Assembly (NCBI GenBank): GCA_000472185.1
Contig: AVDB01000004.1
Span: 124,001 to 188,000, forward strand
Direction: 5' to 3'
DNA from: Rhodobacteraceae bacterium HIMB11
GTDB lineage: Bacteria; Pseudomonadota; Alphaproteobacteria; Rhodobacterales; Rhodobacteraceae
Length of the DNA stretch: 64,000 nt
How positions within the stretch are numbered: the first letter of the stretch is position 1; the number at the start of each line of letters is the position of its first letter. Under the pieces are notes generated by a model. It had not been told where the DNA came from and made no database searches. It worked only from the letters and a program-made list of their open reading frames with translations. Of this stretch, positions 8,612-17,390 are shown piece after piece. Made by a program: the position numbers and the translations under genes.

Positions 8612-9079
8612 TCAACTTCTGCCAGAAGGGGAAGAGCGTGACAAGCCAGAAGAGGACATCACCGTCACCAAGAGCGAGAGAAGCACGCAAAATGTGAACA
8701 GGTACAGACCCCATTCCGTTGCAACGCGGCCCACGCCAATGCCCTTGGCCGCCGTAATATAAAGCGCAATCAAAAACACATCGGCCATGGCAAAGCGTGA
8801 CAGCACGGCCAAGGCATGTCTCCATGATTTCGGGGCCATCCCGAAATCAATCGCGGCCTTACACAGAGTTTTTCCCATGGGCAGGAGCATCGCGAACAAT
8901 ATAACGATCAGCGATAAAAACGGATCATCCTGCCACAGAGTTAAAATACCGCTGATGATCGTGATTTCGGACATTCCGAACAGGGGTAGCAGCCCTGCGC
9001 TCATCAAAGGAGAAAACCAAGAAATTGGATAAAGGATCAAAAGCGTCAGGTTGAAGTATTTCACAACGTGCTGACCCAT
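8612..9079 (-). CDS. Paraquat-inducible protein A (PqiA-like) membrane protein
   Basis: A 155-residue membrane protein with four predicted helices. The opening KYFNLTLLILYPISWFSPLM and the segment SRFAMADVFLIALY match the PqiA repeat. E. coli PqiA carries two such units, so this is a single-unit version. PqiA works with the MCE protein PqiB in lipid traffic between the membranes. No MCE gene lies here, but MlaE and MlaF, the inner-membrane ABC parts of an MCE system, are two genes upstream. Its first 19 bases overlap the preceding gene. It probably assists lipid transport; this is inferred from family and context. Confidence 0.8.
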   Translation of the reverse strand: MGQHVVKYFNLTLLILYPISWFSPLMSAGLLPLFGMSEITIISGILTLWQDDPFLSLIVILFAMLLPMGKTLCKAAIDFGMAPKSWRHALAVLSRFAMADVFLIALYITAAKGIGVGRVATEWGLYLFTFCVLLSLLVTVMSSSGLSRSSPSGRS

Positions 9080-9453
9080 AAACCCAAGAGCCCCAAGATC
9101 AAAACGATATGCACCCCATCAACAACCATAACCCGCCCGTGTTTTTGCATCATCGTATATAGGAAAACAAAGGAGGCTAGCAATGGGGTGATCATACCGT
9201 CCCATGTGCGTATCAAAAACTGTGCAATGCCCGCCCATGGTTGCTGATAAATTTGGAAATAGGGGACGACGAAATGCGCGGCGATCCCCGCAGCACAAAT
9301 TCCGATAGTGATGAATGACAATGCCCTCGCTGCACCAATGCGCAGGGCGGCCTTAACCCCTGCAAGGATCAACAGCACCTCAAGATAGACAAATTTTTTC
9401 ACCATCAGGAAAAGCAAAACATTCATGGATGGTTCAAAAAAACTGGATGTCAT
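9061..9453 (-). CDS. Hypothetical membrane protein, four helices
   Basis: 130 residues with about four hydrophobic segments (near 10-35, 45-65, 80-100 and 110-128) and no enzyme motif that I recognise. It starts in an ATGA overlap with the end of mlaF and overlaps the PqiA-like gene by 19 bases, so the three are very likely translated together. Its placement suggests a partner of the PqiA-like protein or of MlaFE, possibly a diverged second PqiA-type half, but the sequence alone does not show this. A second ATG nine codons in (MNVLLFLM) is an alternative start. Confidence 0.7.
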   Translation of the reverse strand: MTSSFFEPSMNVLLFLMVKKFVYLEVLLILAGVKAALRIGAARALSFITIGICAAGIAAHFVVPYFQIYQQPWAGIAQFLIRTWDGMITPLLASFVFLYTMMQKHGRVMVVDGVHIVLILGLLGLWVSTL

Positions 9454-10196
9454 CGGATCGCCTCGATCGGGCCACTGGCGCGTCCGTTGATGAATTGATC
9501 GATATAGGGATCACCAGATTGATCCATGTCGCCAACTGGGCCTGTCCATTGAATGCGTCCTGCATGCAGCATCGCAATATCATCCGCAATGGTGCGCACG
9601 GATGTCATATCATGGGTGATGGTCATGGCCGTTGCCCCCATATCTACCACGATTTCACGGATCAGATCGTTGATCACACCCGACATGATCGGGTCAAGGC
9701 CCGTTGTGGGTTCGTCAAAAAAGATGATTTCAGGCTCTGCCGCAATGGCGCGCGCCAAACTGACACGTTTTTGCATGCCGCCCGACAATTCGGCGGGAAA
9801 GCGATCTGCCACATCTGCCTTTAGTCCCACGCGGCGCAATTTTTCAATGGCGGTGTCGCGTGCTTCGTCCTTTGGGCGTTTCAACGATCCGCGCATCAGA
9901 CGAAAGGCGATGTTTTGCCAAACAGGCAGGCTGTCAAATAATGCGCCCCCTTGAAACAACATGCCAAATCGAGCCAAAAATGCGTCGCGATCTGCCTGTG
10001 TTACATCCTGTCCATCGACCAAGATTTGTCCCCGATCAGGTGTGATCAAACCTAAGATGGATTTCAGAAGGACGGATTTACCCGTGCCCGACCCGCCGAT
10101 GATCACCATGGATTTTCCGCGTTCAATCGACAGATCTACACCAGCCAGAACATGGTTTTGATCAAAAGATTTATGAAGCCCGTGTAATTCAATCAT
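9450..10196 (-). CDS. mlaF: Phospholipid-transport ABC ATPase (MlaF-type)
   Basis: A 248-residue ABC ATPase. Walker A is GGSGTGKSVLL, the ABC signature LSGGMQKRVSLARA and Walker B IIFFDEPTTGLDP, all intact. It resembles MlaF, which with permease MlaE and an MCE-domain protein (MlaD) moves phospholipids between inner and outer membranes. I start it at ATG 10196 ([11 protein letters not shown]), which overlaps the mlaE stop as ATGA. The longer upstream frame is Cys-rich and not ABC-like. MlaD is not in this window. Confidence 0.92.
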   Translation of the reverse strand: MIELHGLHKSFDQNHVLAGVDLSIERGKSMVIIGGSGTGKSVLLKSILGLITPDRGQILVDGQDVTQADRDAFLARFGMLFQGGALFDSLPVWQNIAFRLMRGSLKRPKDEARDTAIEKLRRVGLKADVADRFPAELSGGMQKRVSLARAIAAEPEIIFFDEPTTGLDPIMSGVINDLIREIVVDMGATAMTITHDMTSVRTIADDIAMLHAGRIQWTGPVGDMDQSGDPYIDQFINGRASGPIEAIR

Positions 10197-10969
10197 GATG
10201 TGAAAAACACCTCGGTCAGGATGTAGTTCGCAGCCAAGATTAAAACGCTGGCCGCAACGACAGCGGATTTTGTGGCACGCCCCACACCTTGGGCACCGCG
10301 GCCAGAATTCATACCGTGATAACAACCCATCAAGGCCACGATGAAGCCAAAGACCGCGCCCTTGACCATGCCCGAAACCACATCTGCGGTTTCCAGAAAA
10401 TCAACAGTATTCTTCAAATATGCCGCCGCGTTGAAATCCAATCGGTTTACGCCCACCAAAAATCCGCCAAATATGCCAATGGCGTCCCCAACCGCCACAA
10501 GGATCGGCAACGACATCGTTGCCGCCAAAACGCGGGGCAATGTCAGATATTTCATCGGATCAGTCGACAGTGTGACCAAGGCGTCAATTTGTTCGGTCAC
10601 CTTCATCGTACCGATTTCTGCCGCGATTGAGCTTGCCACGCGCGCGGCCACCATTAAGCCCCCCAGAACGGGGCCAAGTTCACGTACCATGCCAATGGCC
10701 ACGATGCTGGGCACCACGGCCTCGGCGCTGAAACGGGCACCCCCTGCATAAATCTGCAATGCCAATGCACCCCCTGTAAAAAACGCGGTTAGGCCCACCA
10801 CAGGCAGCGACAGCCACCCAATTTGCACCAAAGCCTGAAAAAATTCACGTGGGTAAAGCGGCGGAAGGGCCAAATGTTTTACGGTATTGGCCGCGAAAAT
10901 CACAACGCGCCCAATGCTTGCCAACATGGCAAGTACCGCTGATCCAACTGCGCCAAGTGTACCCGTCAT
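10193..10969 (-). CDS. mlaE: MlaE-type ABC permease
   Basis: A 258-residue inner-membrane permease of the MlaE family (formerly DUF140). The segments [15 protein letters not shown] and [22 protein letters not shown] form the conserved core, with five to six hydrophobic stretches. It forms the membrane part of the phospholipid transporter energised by MlaF, whose gene overlaps its 3' end by four bases. Its own start overlaps the stop of alr by four bases (10966-10969), tying a cell-wall precursor gene to a lipid transporter. Confidence 0.93.
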   Translation of the reverse strand: MTGTLGAVGSAVLAMLASIGRVVIFAANTVKHLALPPLYPREFFQALVQIGWLSLPVVGLTAFFTGGALALQIYAGGARFSAEAVVPSIVAIGMVRELGPVLGGLMVAARVASSIAAEIGTMKVTEQIDALVTLSTDPMKYLTLPRVLAATMSLPILVAVGDAIGIFGGFLVGVNRLDFNAAAYLKNTVDFLETADVVSGMVKGAVFGFIVALMGCYHGMNSGRGAQGVGRATKSAVVAASVLILAANYILTEVFFTS

Positions 10970-12009
10970 CCCATATCCCCTACATATCTGCGCTGATAGC
11001 GCCCGCCGAGAGAGGTCAGAATTTCATATCCAATTGTACCAGCGTTTTCTGCCAGAACGTCAATTGTTTGCCGATCGTTCAATAATTCTAGGCTTTCAAC
11101 AGGTTGGGTCAGCAGTGTGACATCCACCCCAATCAAATCCATCGAAATGCGACCAACAATGGGGCAGGGCACGTCACCCGCATATAGCGCCGTTTTGCCG
11201 CCCAAGGCGCGAATGATCCCATCGGCATATCCCGCAGATACGGTCGCAATGCGGCGCGGTGTGGGTGCGCGCCATGTGTTGGCATAGCCCACGGTTTCGC
11301 CCACATCGACTTCGCGCGTTTGAATGATGGGGATGTTCACCTTGGCAACGGCGCGGGCCTGTTCAAAGGGGAGGCCGCCATATAGTCCCACGCCCGGACG
11401 GGTCAGATCAAAATGATAGTCAGACCCCAGTAATATCCCACCCGTGGCCGATAGCGATTTGGGAATATCCAAGTCATCGGTCATTTTATGGAATTGCGCC
11501 AACTGTTTGGCGTTCATCTCGTGATCAGGTTCATCCGCACAGGCCAAATGGGACATGATCAGTGTGGGGTTCAAGGGCAGAGCTAATTCGCGCACCGCAT
11601 GCCATTCAACAGGCTCCATACCCAAACGGTTCATGCCTGTGTCTAACTGAATGCCAAAGGGATGATTGGGCAGGGTTTCCACATGCCGGATCAATTGATC
11701 AACAGAATTCAACAGGGGCGTTAGGCGATATTCACGGATCAGTTCCGTGTCCCCCTGCATATGTCCGCCAAAAACGTAGATCGTGGGGGCGTTGCCCACG
11801 GATTTGCGCACCACCACCCCTTCTTCAGCAACGGCCACGAAAAAGGTTTGAACGCCTTCTTTCAACAGTGCTTTGGCCACAAACCCCGCGCCCAGGCCAT
11901 AGGCATTCGCCTTGACCACCGCGCCTGTTTCGCCGCTGGTTTTTTCGTTCAATGCGCGCCAATTCGCGCGAATGGCATCTAAATCAATACTTAACGTGGC
12001 TGTACTCAT
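10966..12009 (-). CDS. alr: Alanine racemase
   Basis: A 347-residue PLP enzyme converting L-alanine to D-alanine for peptidoglycan. The PLP lysine lies in [10 protein letters not shown] (about residue 32) and the segment VSAGYADG near residue 240 is the conserved region after the catalytic tyrosine domain. [12 protein letters not shown] completes the C-terminal signature. The length is normal for the family. It is the first gene of a leftward, tightly overlapping series through mlaE, mlaF, two membrane proteins and radA. The 95-base gap to the divergent membrane-anchored gene probably contains both promoters. Confidence 0.95.
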   Translation of the reverse strand: MSTATLSIDLDAIRANWRALNEKTSGETGAVVKANAYGLGAGFVAKALLKEGVQTFFVAVAEEGVVVRKSVGNAPTIYVFGGHMQGDTELIREYRLTPLLNSVDQLIRHVETLPNHPFGIQLDTGMNRLGMEPVEWHAVRELALPLNPTLIMSHLACADEPDHEMNAKQLAQFHKMTDDLDIPKSLSATGGILLGSDYHFDLTRPGVGLYGGLPFEQARAVAKVNIPIIQTREVDVGETVGYANTWRAPTPRRIATVSAGYADGIIRALGGKTALYAGDVPCPIVGRISMDLIGVDVTLLTQPVESLELLNDRQTIDVLAENAGTIGYEILTSLGGRYQRRYVGDMG

Positions 12010-12104
12010 ACCCTCGTTTTGACAGTCTTAGCATTCAGGTCAAGCGGATTCTCGGTTGCATTGCGCACCAAAGCGCGCTGATATGCAGGCGTAAGGATGT
12101 AAAA

Positions 12105-12734
12105 ATGATATTTGATAAATTCACGCTGTCACTGATTACGGCGATTTTGGGCTTTGGCATATGGAATATTCAGCGGTTTATGGAAGATCGCAAAAATGCC
12201 CATGCAAAGGTATTGAAACAGGACAATCTAGTCCGCGCCATTTATGCGGAAATTGATTTCAATACGACAGATATGGAAATCTTCCTCACGAAAAACCCGT
12301 CACTGCCCGTATTGCGCAAGGCGATGGCGGAGTGGGATGACCTTATCCCTCATATAACGGATGCCCGTCACACATGGTTTTACAGCTCACGCATTTCCGA
12401 AATGCACGTTATATCCGATGATCTGATGTCACAAATCGTGCGGTTTGACGGATTACTGGAAAAAATCAAAATGCAGGTCGAAGGATTGAACGCCAAAAGC
12501 TATAGCACTCTAAGCTCTGCGGGACGGTTTAAAGTGGTTGTTTTGATCCGCAATACCGCGGAAGAAGCATGGCTATGTGGAAAAGATTTGTTCCGCGGAT
12601 TAGAGCATGCGTACCGCGAATTAGAACTCGCCCGATATCAGCGGCCAGAGTTGGTGGAAATTGGAACATTGCGCACAAGGATGAAAGCACTTGAAATGCG
12701 AATAGAGGCGGCAAAAACCGCATCAATCAGATGA
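12105..12734 (+). CDS. Membrane-anchored protein of unknown function
   Basis: 209 residues with one N-terminal hydrophobic segment (about 6-20, LSLITAILGFGIW) followed by a charged, mostly helical region. The C-terminus (RTRMKALEMRIEAAK) could form a coiled coil. The ATG at 12105 is supported by GTAAGGA 6-12 bases upstream; the frame is open further upstream but has no comparable ribosome-binding site. I do not recognise a family. It is divergent from alr and converges on a broken acetyltransferase gene. It looks like a real gene by start site and composition, but its role cannot be guessed. Confidence 0.7.
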   Translation: MIFDKFTLSLITAILGFGIWNIQRFMEDRKNAHAKVLKQDNLVRAIYAEIDFNTTDMEIFLTKNPSLPVLRKAMAEWDDLIPHITDARHTWFYSSRISEMHVISDDLMSQIVRFDGLLEKIKMQVEGLNAKSYSTLSSAGRFKVVVLIRNTAEEAWLCGKDLFRGLEHAYRELELARYQRPELVEIGTLRTRMKALEMRIEAAKTASIR

Positions 12735-12844
12735 TTATTGGATCAGGGCCCAGTTTCATCATTGTCCTCCTCTGTGGGGCAGGATCCCAAAATTGACGGC
12801 CATATGCAAGCCTGTGACGGATATGGGCATGAAATCCATTATTT

Positions 12845-13308
12845 TCAATCATTTGGTACTGGGCGATATTCAAAAAACGCGCCCCCCATTGCCACACGTT
12901 TAAACACCATGGACAGATACACCTTATGGGCGGGTTCGTTTTGTAAATCTGCCGACACGGTGATGTAACTTGCGCCAAATTCTGCCGCGGCATTGGTTAA
13001 ATACTCCATAAATTGCCGTGCGCAGCCCTGTCCACGGTAGCTTTAATCAATGAAAATTTGATGCAGATGAAGGCCTGATGTCGCTCTATACAGGCGGAAC
13101 ATTGGATAATAGGCCATCAATCCAATAACCTGTCCGCGATCCTCGGCCAATATGACACGCAGTTGCGCTTCAGGATTACTTAGAACTTTGTGAAAAAACG
13201 CAGGGTCCAATTTGCCTGATCATCGTGAAAGGCGCAGAGCGCCTCAATCTTGGCACATACGATATCGGCGTCCTGTGCGCCCGCGATCCGCAAATGAAAT
13301 TTTGACAT
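12845..13308 (-). pseudogene. GNAT acetyltransferase with a frameshift and an in-frame stop
   Basis: Reading leftward from ATG 13308, the frame gives MSKFHLRIAGAQDADIV and continues as a GNAT N-terminus to about 13200. It then runs into TAA at 13180-13182. A second frame picks up the fold directly (FFHKVLSNPEAQLRVILAED, then GQVIGLMAYYP) and ends at TGA 12845-12847. The switch lies near a run of six A (13193-13198). In the second frame a TAA at 13043-13045 interrupts IFID-stop-SYRGQGCARQF, where RGQGCA is the acetyl-CoA-binding motif A. Two separate lesions make this a dead gene. The substrate of the ancestor is unknown; GNAT enzymes acetylate small molecules, proteins or antibiotics. Confidence 0.8.
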
Positions 13309-13380
13309 GAAAATATCTTACACTTAATGCGTGTAAGTTGAGCGTAGTTGCACTTAGTTTCCAAATGAAAACGGCAGGGT

Positions 13381-14868
13381 TTAGTATTCGTTGTCCTGTT
13401 GCCAGGGTTTTGCAAGGTTGCCGAATTTCGTGAACCGACCCTCAAACGACAGGTCAACGGTTCCAATTGGGCCATGCCGCTGTTTGCCGATGATCACCTC
13501 GGCGCGGCCATGCAGGCGTTCCATTTCTTCCTGCCATTGCGCCATTTTTTCCAAATCGTGATCACCGGGTTTTTCGCGTTCTTTGTAGTATTCTTCACGG
13601 AACACAAACATCACCACATCCGCGTCCTGTTCAATCGAACCAGATTCCCGCAAGTCAGACAGTTGTGGGCGTTTATCATCGCGATTTTCCACCTGACGCG
13701 ACAACTGCGACAGGGCAATCACAGGGATATCCAATTCCTTGGCAATCGCCTTCATACCTTGGGTGATTTCGGAAACTTCGTTGACGCGGCTATCTTTGGC
13801 AGAGGCGGGGCGGACCAATTGCAGGTAGTCGATGATCAACACATCCAACCCATGCGTGCGTTTCAATCGACGCGCCCGCGCGGCCAGTTGTGAGATTGGC
13901 AGGGCAGGCGTGTCATCAATATAAAGCGGACAGCTTTCCAATGATTTGGCCGCGTCCACGAATTGGCGGAATTCACCCTCGGTCATGTCGCCTTTGCGGA
14001 TTTGTTCCGATGGGATTTCCGCGGCCTCTGACAAAATACGCGCGGCCAATTGTTCGGCGCTCATTTCCAGTGAATAGAAACCGACCACACCGCCGTCCAA
14101 TGTGCCCTCTTCCCCATTGGGTTTCATGCCCCGCCGATAGGCCTTGGCAATGTTAAAGGCCACGTTGGTTGCTAGCGATGTTTTACCCATCGAGGGACGT
14201 CCCGCAAGGATGATCAAATCCGATGGGTGCAAGCCCCCCATTTTTTTATCCAGATCAATCAATCCTGTTGAAATGCCCGCCAAACCGCCATCGCGTTGGT
14301 AGGCCAGGTTCGCCATATCAACGGCACCCGTTACGGCCGAAAGGAAGGATTTAAAACCGCTATCGGATTGCCCCTCTTCCGCGAGGGCGTAAAGCGATTG
14401 TTCCGCCTCAACAATTTGCTTTTTCGGGTCTTGGTCCACATCTGCGCGACGCGCACGGGCGGAGATATCATCGCCCACACGGATCAATTCGCGCCGCATG
14501 GCCAGATCATAGATCAACTGTGCGTAATCGCGCACCGCAAAGCCCGCAATCGCGGCCCCCGCCAAACGCGCCAAATAGGCTGATCCACCCAGTTCACGCA
14601 GGCCAACATCATCGGACAAAAAGGCGTCTAAGGTGACGGGCGAGGCAAGGTTGTTTTTTGTAATCCGTGCAGCGGCCACTTCGAAAATGCGGGCATGCAC
14701 AGGTTCATAGAAATGCTGTGATTTAATGATCGAGGCAACGCGGTCATAAATTTCGTTGTTGGTCAGGATCGCGCCCAGCAATTGCTGCTCTGCCTCAATG
14801 GAATGGGGCATCGTGTCGGGCAGTTGGATTTCTGCGCCTGTCGGATTGATCTCTGTAACTTTGTTCAT
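13381..14868 (-). CDS. dnaB: Replicative DNA helicase DnaB
   Basis: A 495-residue ring helicase that unwinds DNA ahead of the replisome. The N-terminal domain (about 20-125, HSIEAEQQLLGAIL) binds primase. The RecA-like domain has Walker A AGRPSMGKTSLA (about residue 220), Walker B VLIIDYLQL and the ALSQLSRQVE motif. No intein or insertion is present. Upstream, between dnaB and pyrE, lie DnaA-box-like sequences and a small GC hairpin. Confidence 0.97.
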   Translation of the reverse strand: MNKVTEINPTGAEIQLPDTMPHSIEAEQQLLGAILTNNEIYDRVASIIKSQHFYEPVHARIFEVAAARITKNNLASPVTLDAFLSDDVGLRELGGSAYLARLAGAAIAGFAVRDYAQLIYDLAMRRELIRVGDDISARARRADVDQDPKKQIVEAEQSLYALAEEGQSDSGFKSFLSAVTGAVDMANLAYQRDGGLAGISTGLIDLDKKMGGLHPSDLIILAGRPSMGKTSLATNVAFNIAKAYRRGMKPNGEEGTLDGGVVGFYSLEMSAEQLAARILSEAAEIPSEQIRKGDMTEGEFRQFVDAAKSLESCPLYIDDTPALPISQLAARARRLKRTHGLDVLIIDYLQLVRPASAKDSRVNEVSEITQGMKAIAKELDIPVIALSQLSRQVENRDDKRPQLSDLRESGSIEQDADVVMFVFREEYYKEREKPGDHDLEKMAQWQEEMERLHGRAEVIIGKQRHGPIGTVDLSFEGRFTKFGNLAKPWQQDNEY

Positions 14869-14933
14869 ATTTTCCCTCGCGTCGTGCGAAAGGTTTTAAT
14901 CTGCCCCCGTGACAGGGGCAAATTGTATATTTC

Positions 14934-14978
14934 TGTGGATAACCTGTGGATTAGCATATCTTGGGGAGTAAATCCACA
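14934..14978. promoter_or_regulatory. DnaA-box-like cluster upstream of dnaB
   Basis: TGTGGATAA at 14934-14942 is, on the minus strand, a perfect TTATCCACA DnaA box. TGTGGATTA at 14945-14953 (TAATCCACA) has one mismatch, and AAATCCACA at 14970-14978 has two. They lie 66-110 bases before the dnaB ATG. Nearby at 14902-14920 is a 6-bp hairpin TGCCCC/GGGGCA. DnaA may control dnaB here; a replication origin is less likely without more boxes and an AT-rich unwinding region. Confidence 0.5.
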
Positions 14979-15021
14979 AAAACGCTAAATATAGACAATG
15001 CGTTGGCAGATTTTTTGGGAA

Positions 15022-15708
15022 CTATCCTTTATTTCCCATCCGCTTTTCTTGCCATTCACGCGGGTTGTTTAGGAATTTTTCCACCTCTGCCAAGGTGCCA
15101 GTATCATAGGCATTTTGCGCCTTGGCTTCGGCCAAAACATCCCACCATGTGCATAGATAATGCAAGCTAACACCATGATCTGAGAGGGTTTTGATCGTCT
15201 CGGGGAAGATGTCGTAATAAAAAATCACGGCCGTGTGTGCACAGCTTGCACCTGTTTCACGGATCGCATCCACAAAGGACAGTTTTGACCCCCCATCGGT
15301 TGTTAGGTCTTCAACCAACAAAACCCGCTGACCTTCGCTCATCGCGCCTTCGATTCGGGCGTTGCGACCATATCCTTTGGGTTTCTTGCGCACATATGTC
15401 ATAGGCAGCGCCATGCGTTCTGCAACCAGTGCAGAAAACGGAATGCCCGCGGTTTCGCCGCCTGCAATATTGTCAAATGCCTCAAGCCCTGCATTGCGCA
15501 TGACGGTCACTGTCATGAAATCCATCAGAGTTGAACGGATACGCGGATAGCTGATCAATTTGCGGCAATCCACATATGTTGGACTGGGCAGGCCAGAGGC
15601 CAGTGTAAACGGATCCTCGGCATTGAAATGAACTGCCTTGATTTCAAGCAACATGCGCGCCGACAGACGGGCGATTTCAGAAGCGTCGGGATAAGAACTG
15701 GGGATCAT
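15022..15708 (-). CDS. pyrE: Orotate phosphoribosyltransferase
   Basis: A 228-residue enzyme that joins orotate to PRPP to make orotidylate, the fifth step of pyrimidine synthesis. The PRPP-binding loop reads [13 protein letters not shown] (about residue 123) and [13 protein letters not shown] holds the flexible catalytic loop. The length fits the alphaproteobacterial PyrE form. It lies 12 bases after pyrC on the same strand, so the two pyrimidine genes form an operon. Confidence 0.96.
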   Translation of the reverse strand: MIPSSYPDASEIARLSARMLLEIKAVHFNAEDPFTLASGLPSPTYVDCRKLISYPRIRSTLMDFMTVTVMRNAGLEAFDNIAGGETAGIPFSALVAERMALPMTYVRKKPKGYGRNARIEGAMSEGQRVLLVEDLTTDGGSKLSFVDAIRETGASCAHTAVIFYYDIFPETIKTLSDHGVSLHYLCTWWDVLAEAKAQNAYDTGTLAEVEKFLNNPREWQEKRMGNKG

Positions 15709-15720
15709 GAGAATTTCCTT

Positions 15721-16761
15721 TTACTCAGCGGACCAAAAAACATCAAAGCCGGGGTCAAAAACGGTTAATTGACCCTCGGGTGTTTCGATTTTGGATGGGA
15801 ATTTTACGGGTGTGTCCTGTTTCGTCAGCGTCAAGGTGCCAGTGTTTACAGGCAGACCATAGAAGGCGGGACCGTTTTCACAAGCAAAGGCGCGCAGCTG
15901 ATCAAGTGCGCCTGCGTCCTCAAACACATGGGCCAGTAGGGACATGGTATTTGGTGCGGTAAAACAACCCGCGCAGCCGCAAGCGCTTTCTTTATGGTGG
16001 TCCAAATGCGGGGCGCTGTCCGTCCCAAGGAAAAAGCGTGCATCGCCGCTGGTGGCCGCCTTAACCAATGCTTGGCGGTGTTCTTCACGCTTGGCAACGG
16101 GCAGGCAGTAGTAATGCGGTTTGATCCCGCCGACCAAGATGTGGTTGCGATTGATGATCAGGTGATGGGTGGTGATTGTGGCCCCCAGATTGTCACCGCC
16201 TGCACGGGCATAATCCACACCATTCTTTGTGGTGATATGTTCCATAATCACGCGCAACTCTGGGATTGCGCGGCGCAATGGGTCTAGAACGGTCTCAATA
16301 AACGCGGCCTCGCGATCAAAAATATCGATGTCGTCATGCGTAACTTCACCATGCACGCACAGGGGGCATCCAATCTCGGCCATTTTATCCAGAACGTGGC
16401 GCACCTTTTCGAAATTACGCACGCCCGAGGCGGAGTTTGTTGTGGCGCCTGCAGGGTACAGTTTTACCGCGGTGATCAAACCTGATGCATAAGCCGCGGC
16501 CAAATCCTCTGGGTCTGTATCCTCGGTCAGATAGAGCGTCATAAGAGGCGTGAACGTTGCATCCGCGGGCATTGCCGCCAGAATTCTATCCCGATAGGCG
16601 CATGCATCATCCGCGCGCACGACGGGTGGCACCAAATTCGGCATGATGATCGCACGATCAAAATGACGTGTGGTGTGGGGCAAAACAGTGTTCAGCATGG
16701 CACCATCGCGCAGGTGCAAATGCCAATCATCGGGGCGGGGCAGGGTGATTGTTGTGCTCAT
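15721..16761 (-). CDS. pyrC: Dihydroorotase
   Basis: A 346-residue zinc amidohydrolase closing carbamoyl-aspartate to dihydroorotate (third step of pyrimidine synthesis). [10 protein letters not shown] carries the HxH metal ligands, KLYPAG the lysine that is carboxylated to bridge the metals, and GTDSAPH the catalytic aspartate. It is of the single-domain type seen in E. coli PyrC. I start at ATG 16761 ([10 protein letters not shown]) rather than six codons upstream because this matches the family. pyrE follows 12 bases downstream. Confidence 0.96.
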   Translation of the reverse strand: MSTTITLPRPDDWHLHLRDGAMLNTVLPHTTRHFDRAIIMPNLVPPVVRADDACAYRDRILAAMPADATFTPLMTLYLTEDTDPEDLAAAYASGLITAVKLYPAGATTNSASGVRNFEKVRHVLDKMAEIGCPLCVHGEVTHDDIDIFDREAAFIETVLDPLRRAIPELRVIMEHITTKNGVDYARAGGDNLGATITTHHLIINRNHILVGGIKPHYYCLPVAKREEHRQALVKAATSGDARFFLGTDSAPHLDHHKESACGCAGCFTAPNTMSLLAHVFEDAGALDQLRAFACENGPAFYGLPVNTGTLTLTKQDTPVKFPSKIETPEGQLTVFDPGFDVFWSAE

Positions 16762-16813
16762 GCCCCCGCGGTTACACAAAATACGCGCAGGTTTCTAGTC
16801 CAGTTTGACGGAA

Positions 16814-17200
16814 TTATTCGGCCACCGTTTGTTCCACCTGCTGCAGTGCTGCAACAAATTTGGGGGCGGTTGGATGCAGGCGCAGGATATGTTGGCAGAC
16901 CAGTTTTGTCAGCAACGGACCGGGACGCGCCTGCGCTGGCCCCAAAAGGCTGCGCAAATGGCGTAACATGTCGCGCCGCGCTCGCTGCAGTTTATGGAAC
17001 TCTATCGCAGGGTTGTCCGATGTCAGGGCCGCAATCGCGGGCAAAAACCGTGTCGCCTGAAAAAATTCTGCTGGATCGGCTGATTTCACGATGCTGCGTA
17101 GATGCGTAACATTGTCCCCCTGAAATAGGGTCGCGTGCATCGCATTTTCGGGGCTGTCCGCGTCATAAAAGACAAAAACATCCTTGGCGCTTTCGCACAT
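16814..17200 (-). CDS. Hypothetical protein
   Basis: 128 residues, soluble, with no signal peptide or membrane segment and no motif that I recognise. The sequence looks like real coding sequence: it opens with VFVFYDADSPENAMHATLF and later has an Arg/Leu-rich helical stretch (HKLQRARRDMLRHLRSLL). The competing frames on the other strand look like low-complexity shadows. The start is uncertain, since ATG 17200 has no clear ribosome-binding site and the frame is open a further 12 codons without another usual start. It reads toward pyrC, 52 bases away, and could be co-transcribed with it. Confidence 0.55.
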   Translation of the reverse strand: MCESAKDVFVFYDADSPENAMHATLFQGDNVTHLRSIVKSADPAEFFQATRFLPAIAALTSDNPAIEFHKLQRARRDMLRHLRSLLGPAQARPGPLLTKLVCQHILRLHPTAPKFVAALQQVEQTVAE

Positions 17201-17225
17201 TTTTGGGGCATATCCAAATCGTGTT

Positions 17226-17247
17226 TTGGTGTCACCCTAAACACCAA
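17226..17247. promoter_or_regulatory. Inverted repeat upstream of the hypothetical gene and cox-like cluster
   Basis: TTGGTGT and ACACCAA form a perfect 7-bp inverted repeat separated by 8 bases, 26 bases before the ATG of the leftward hypothetical gene and 144 bases before the rightward MoxR gene. The flank toward 17270 is AT-rich. It could be an operator or a 5' leader hairpin; nothing identifies the protein that would bind. Confidence 0.35.
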
Positions 17248-17390
17248 TCTTAAATTTAACAATTTCAATGCTGGGATAGTGTGCAAATCATCCTATCTTG
17301 TGGCGTCTATACGACTTTTTTGCGATACCGCGGCGCTTGACCCCACGAAAACAAAGTGCAGCATGGGGAAAGAAAGAGCGAGGAGATGGA

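Noticed and set aside
14902-14978. Chromosome origin of replication
   Set aside because: Only three boxes, no adjoining AT-rich unwinding region, and none of the usual origin neighbours such as dnaA, dnaN, hemE or parAB nearby.
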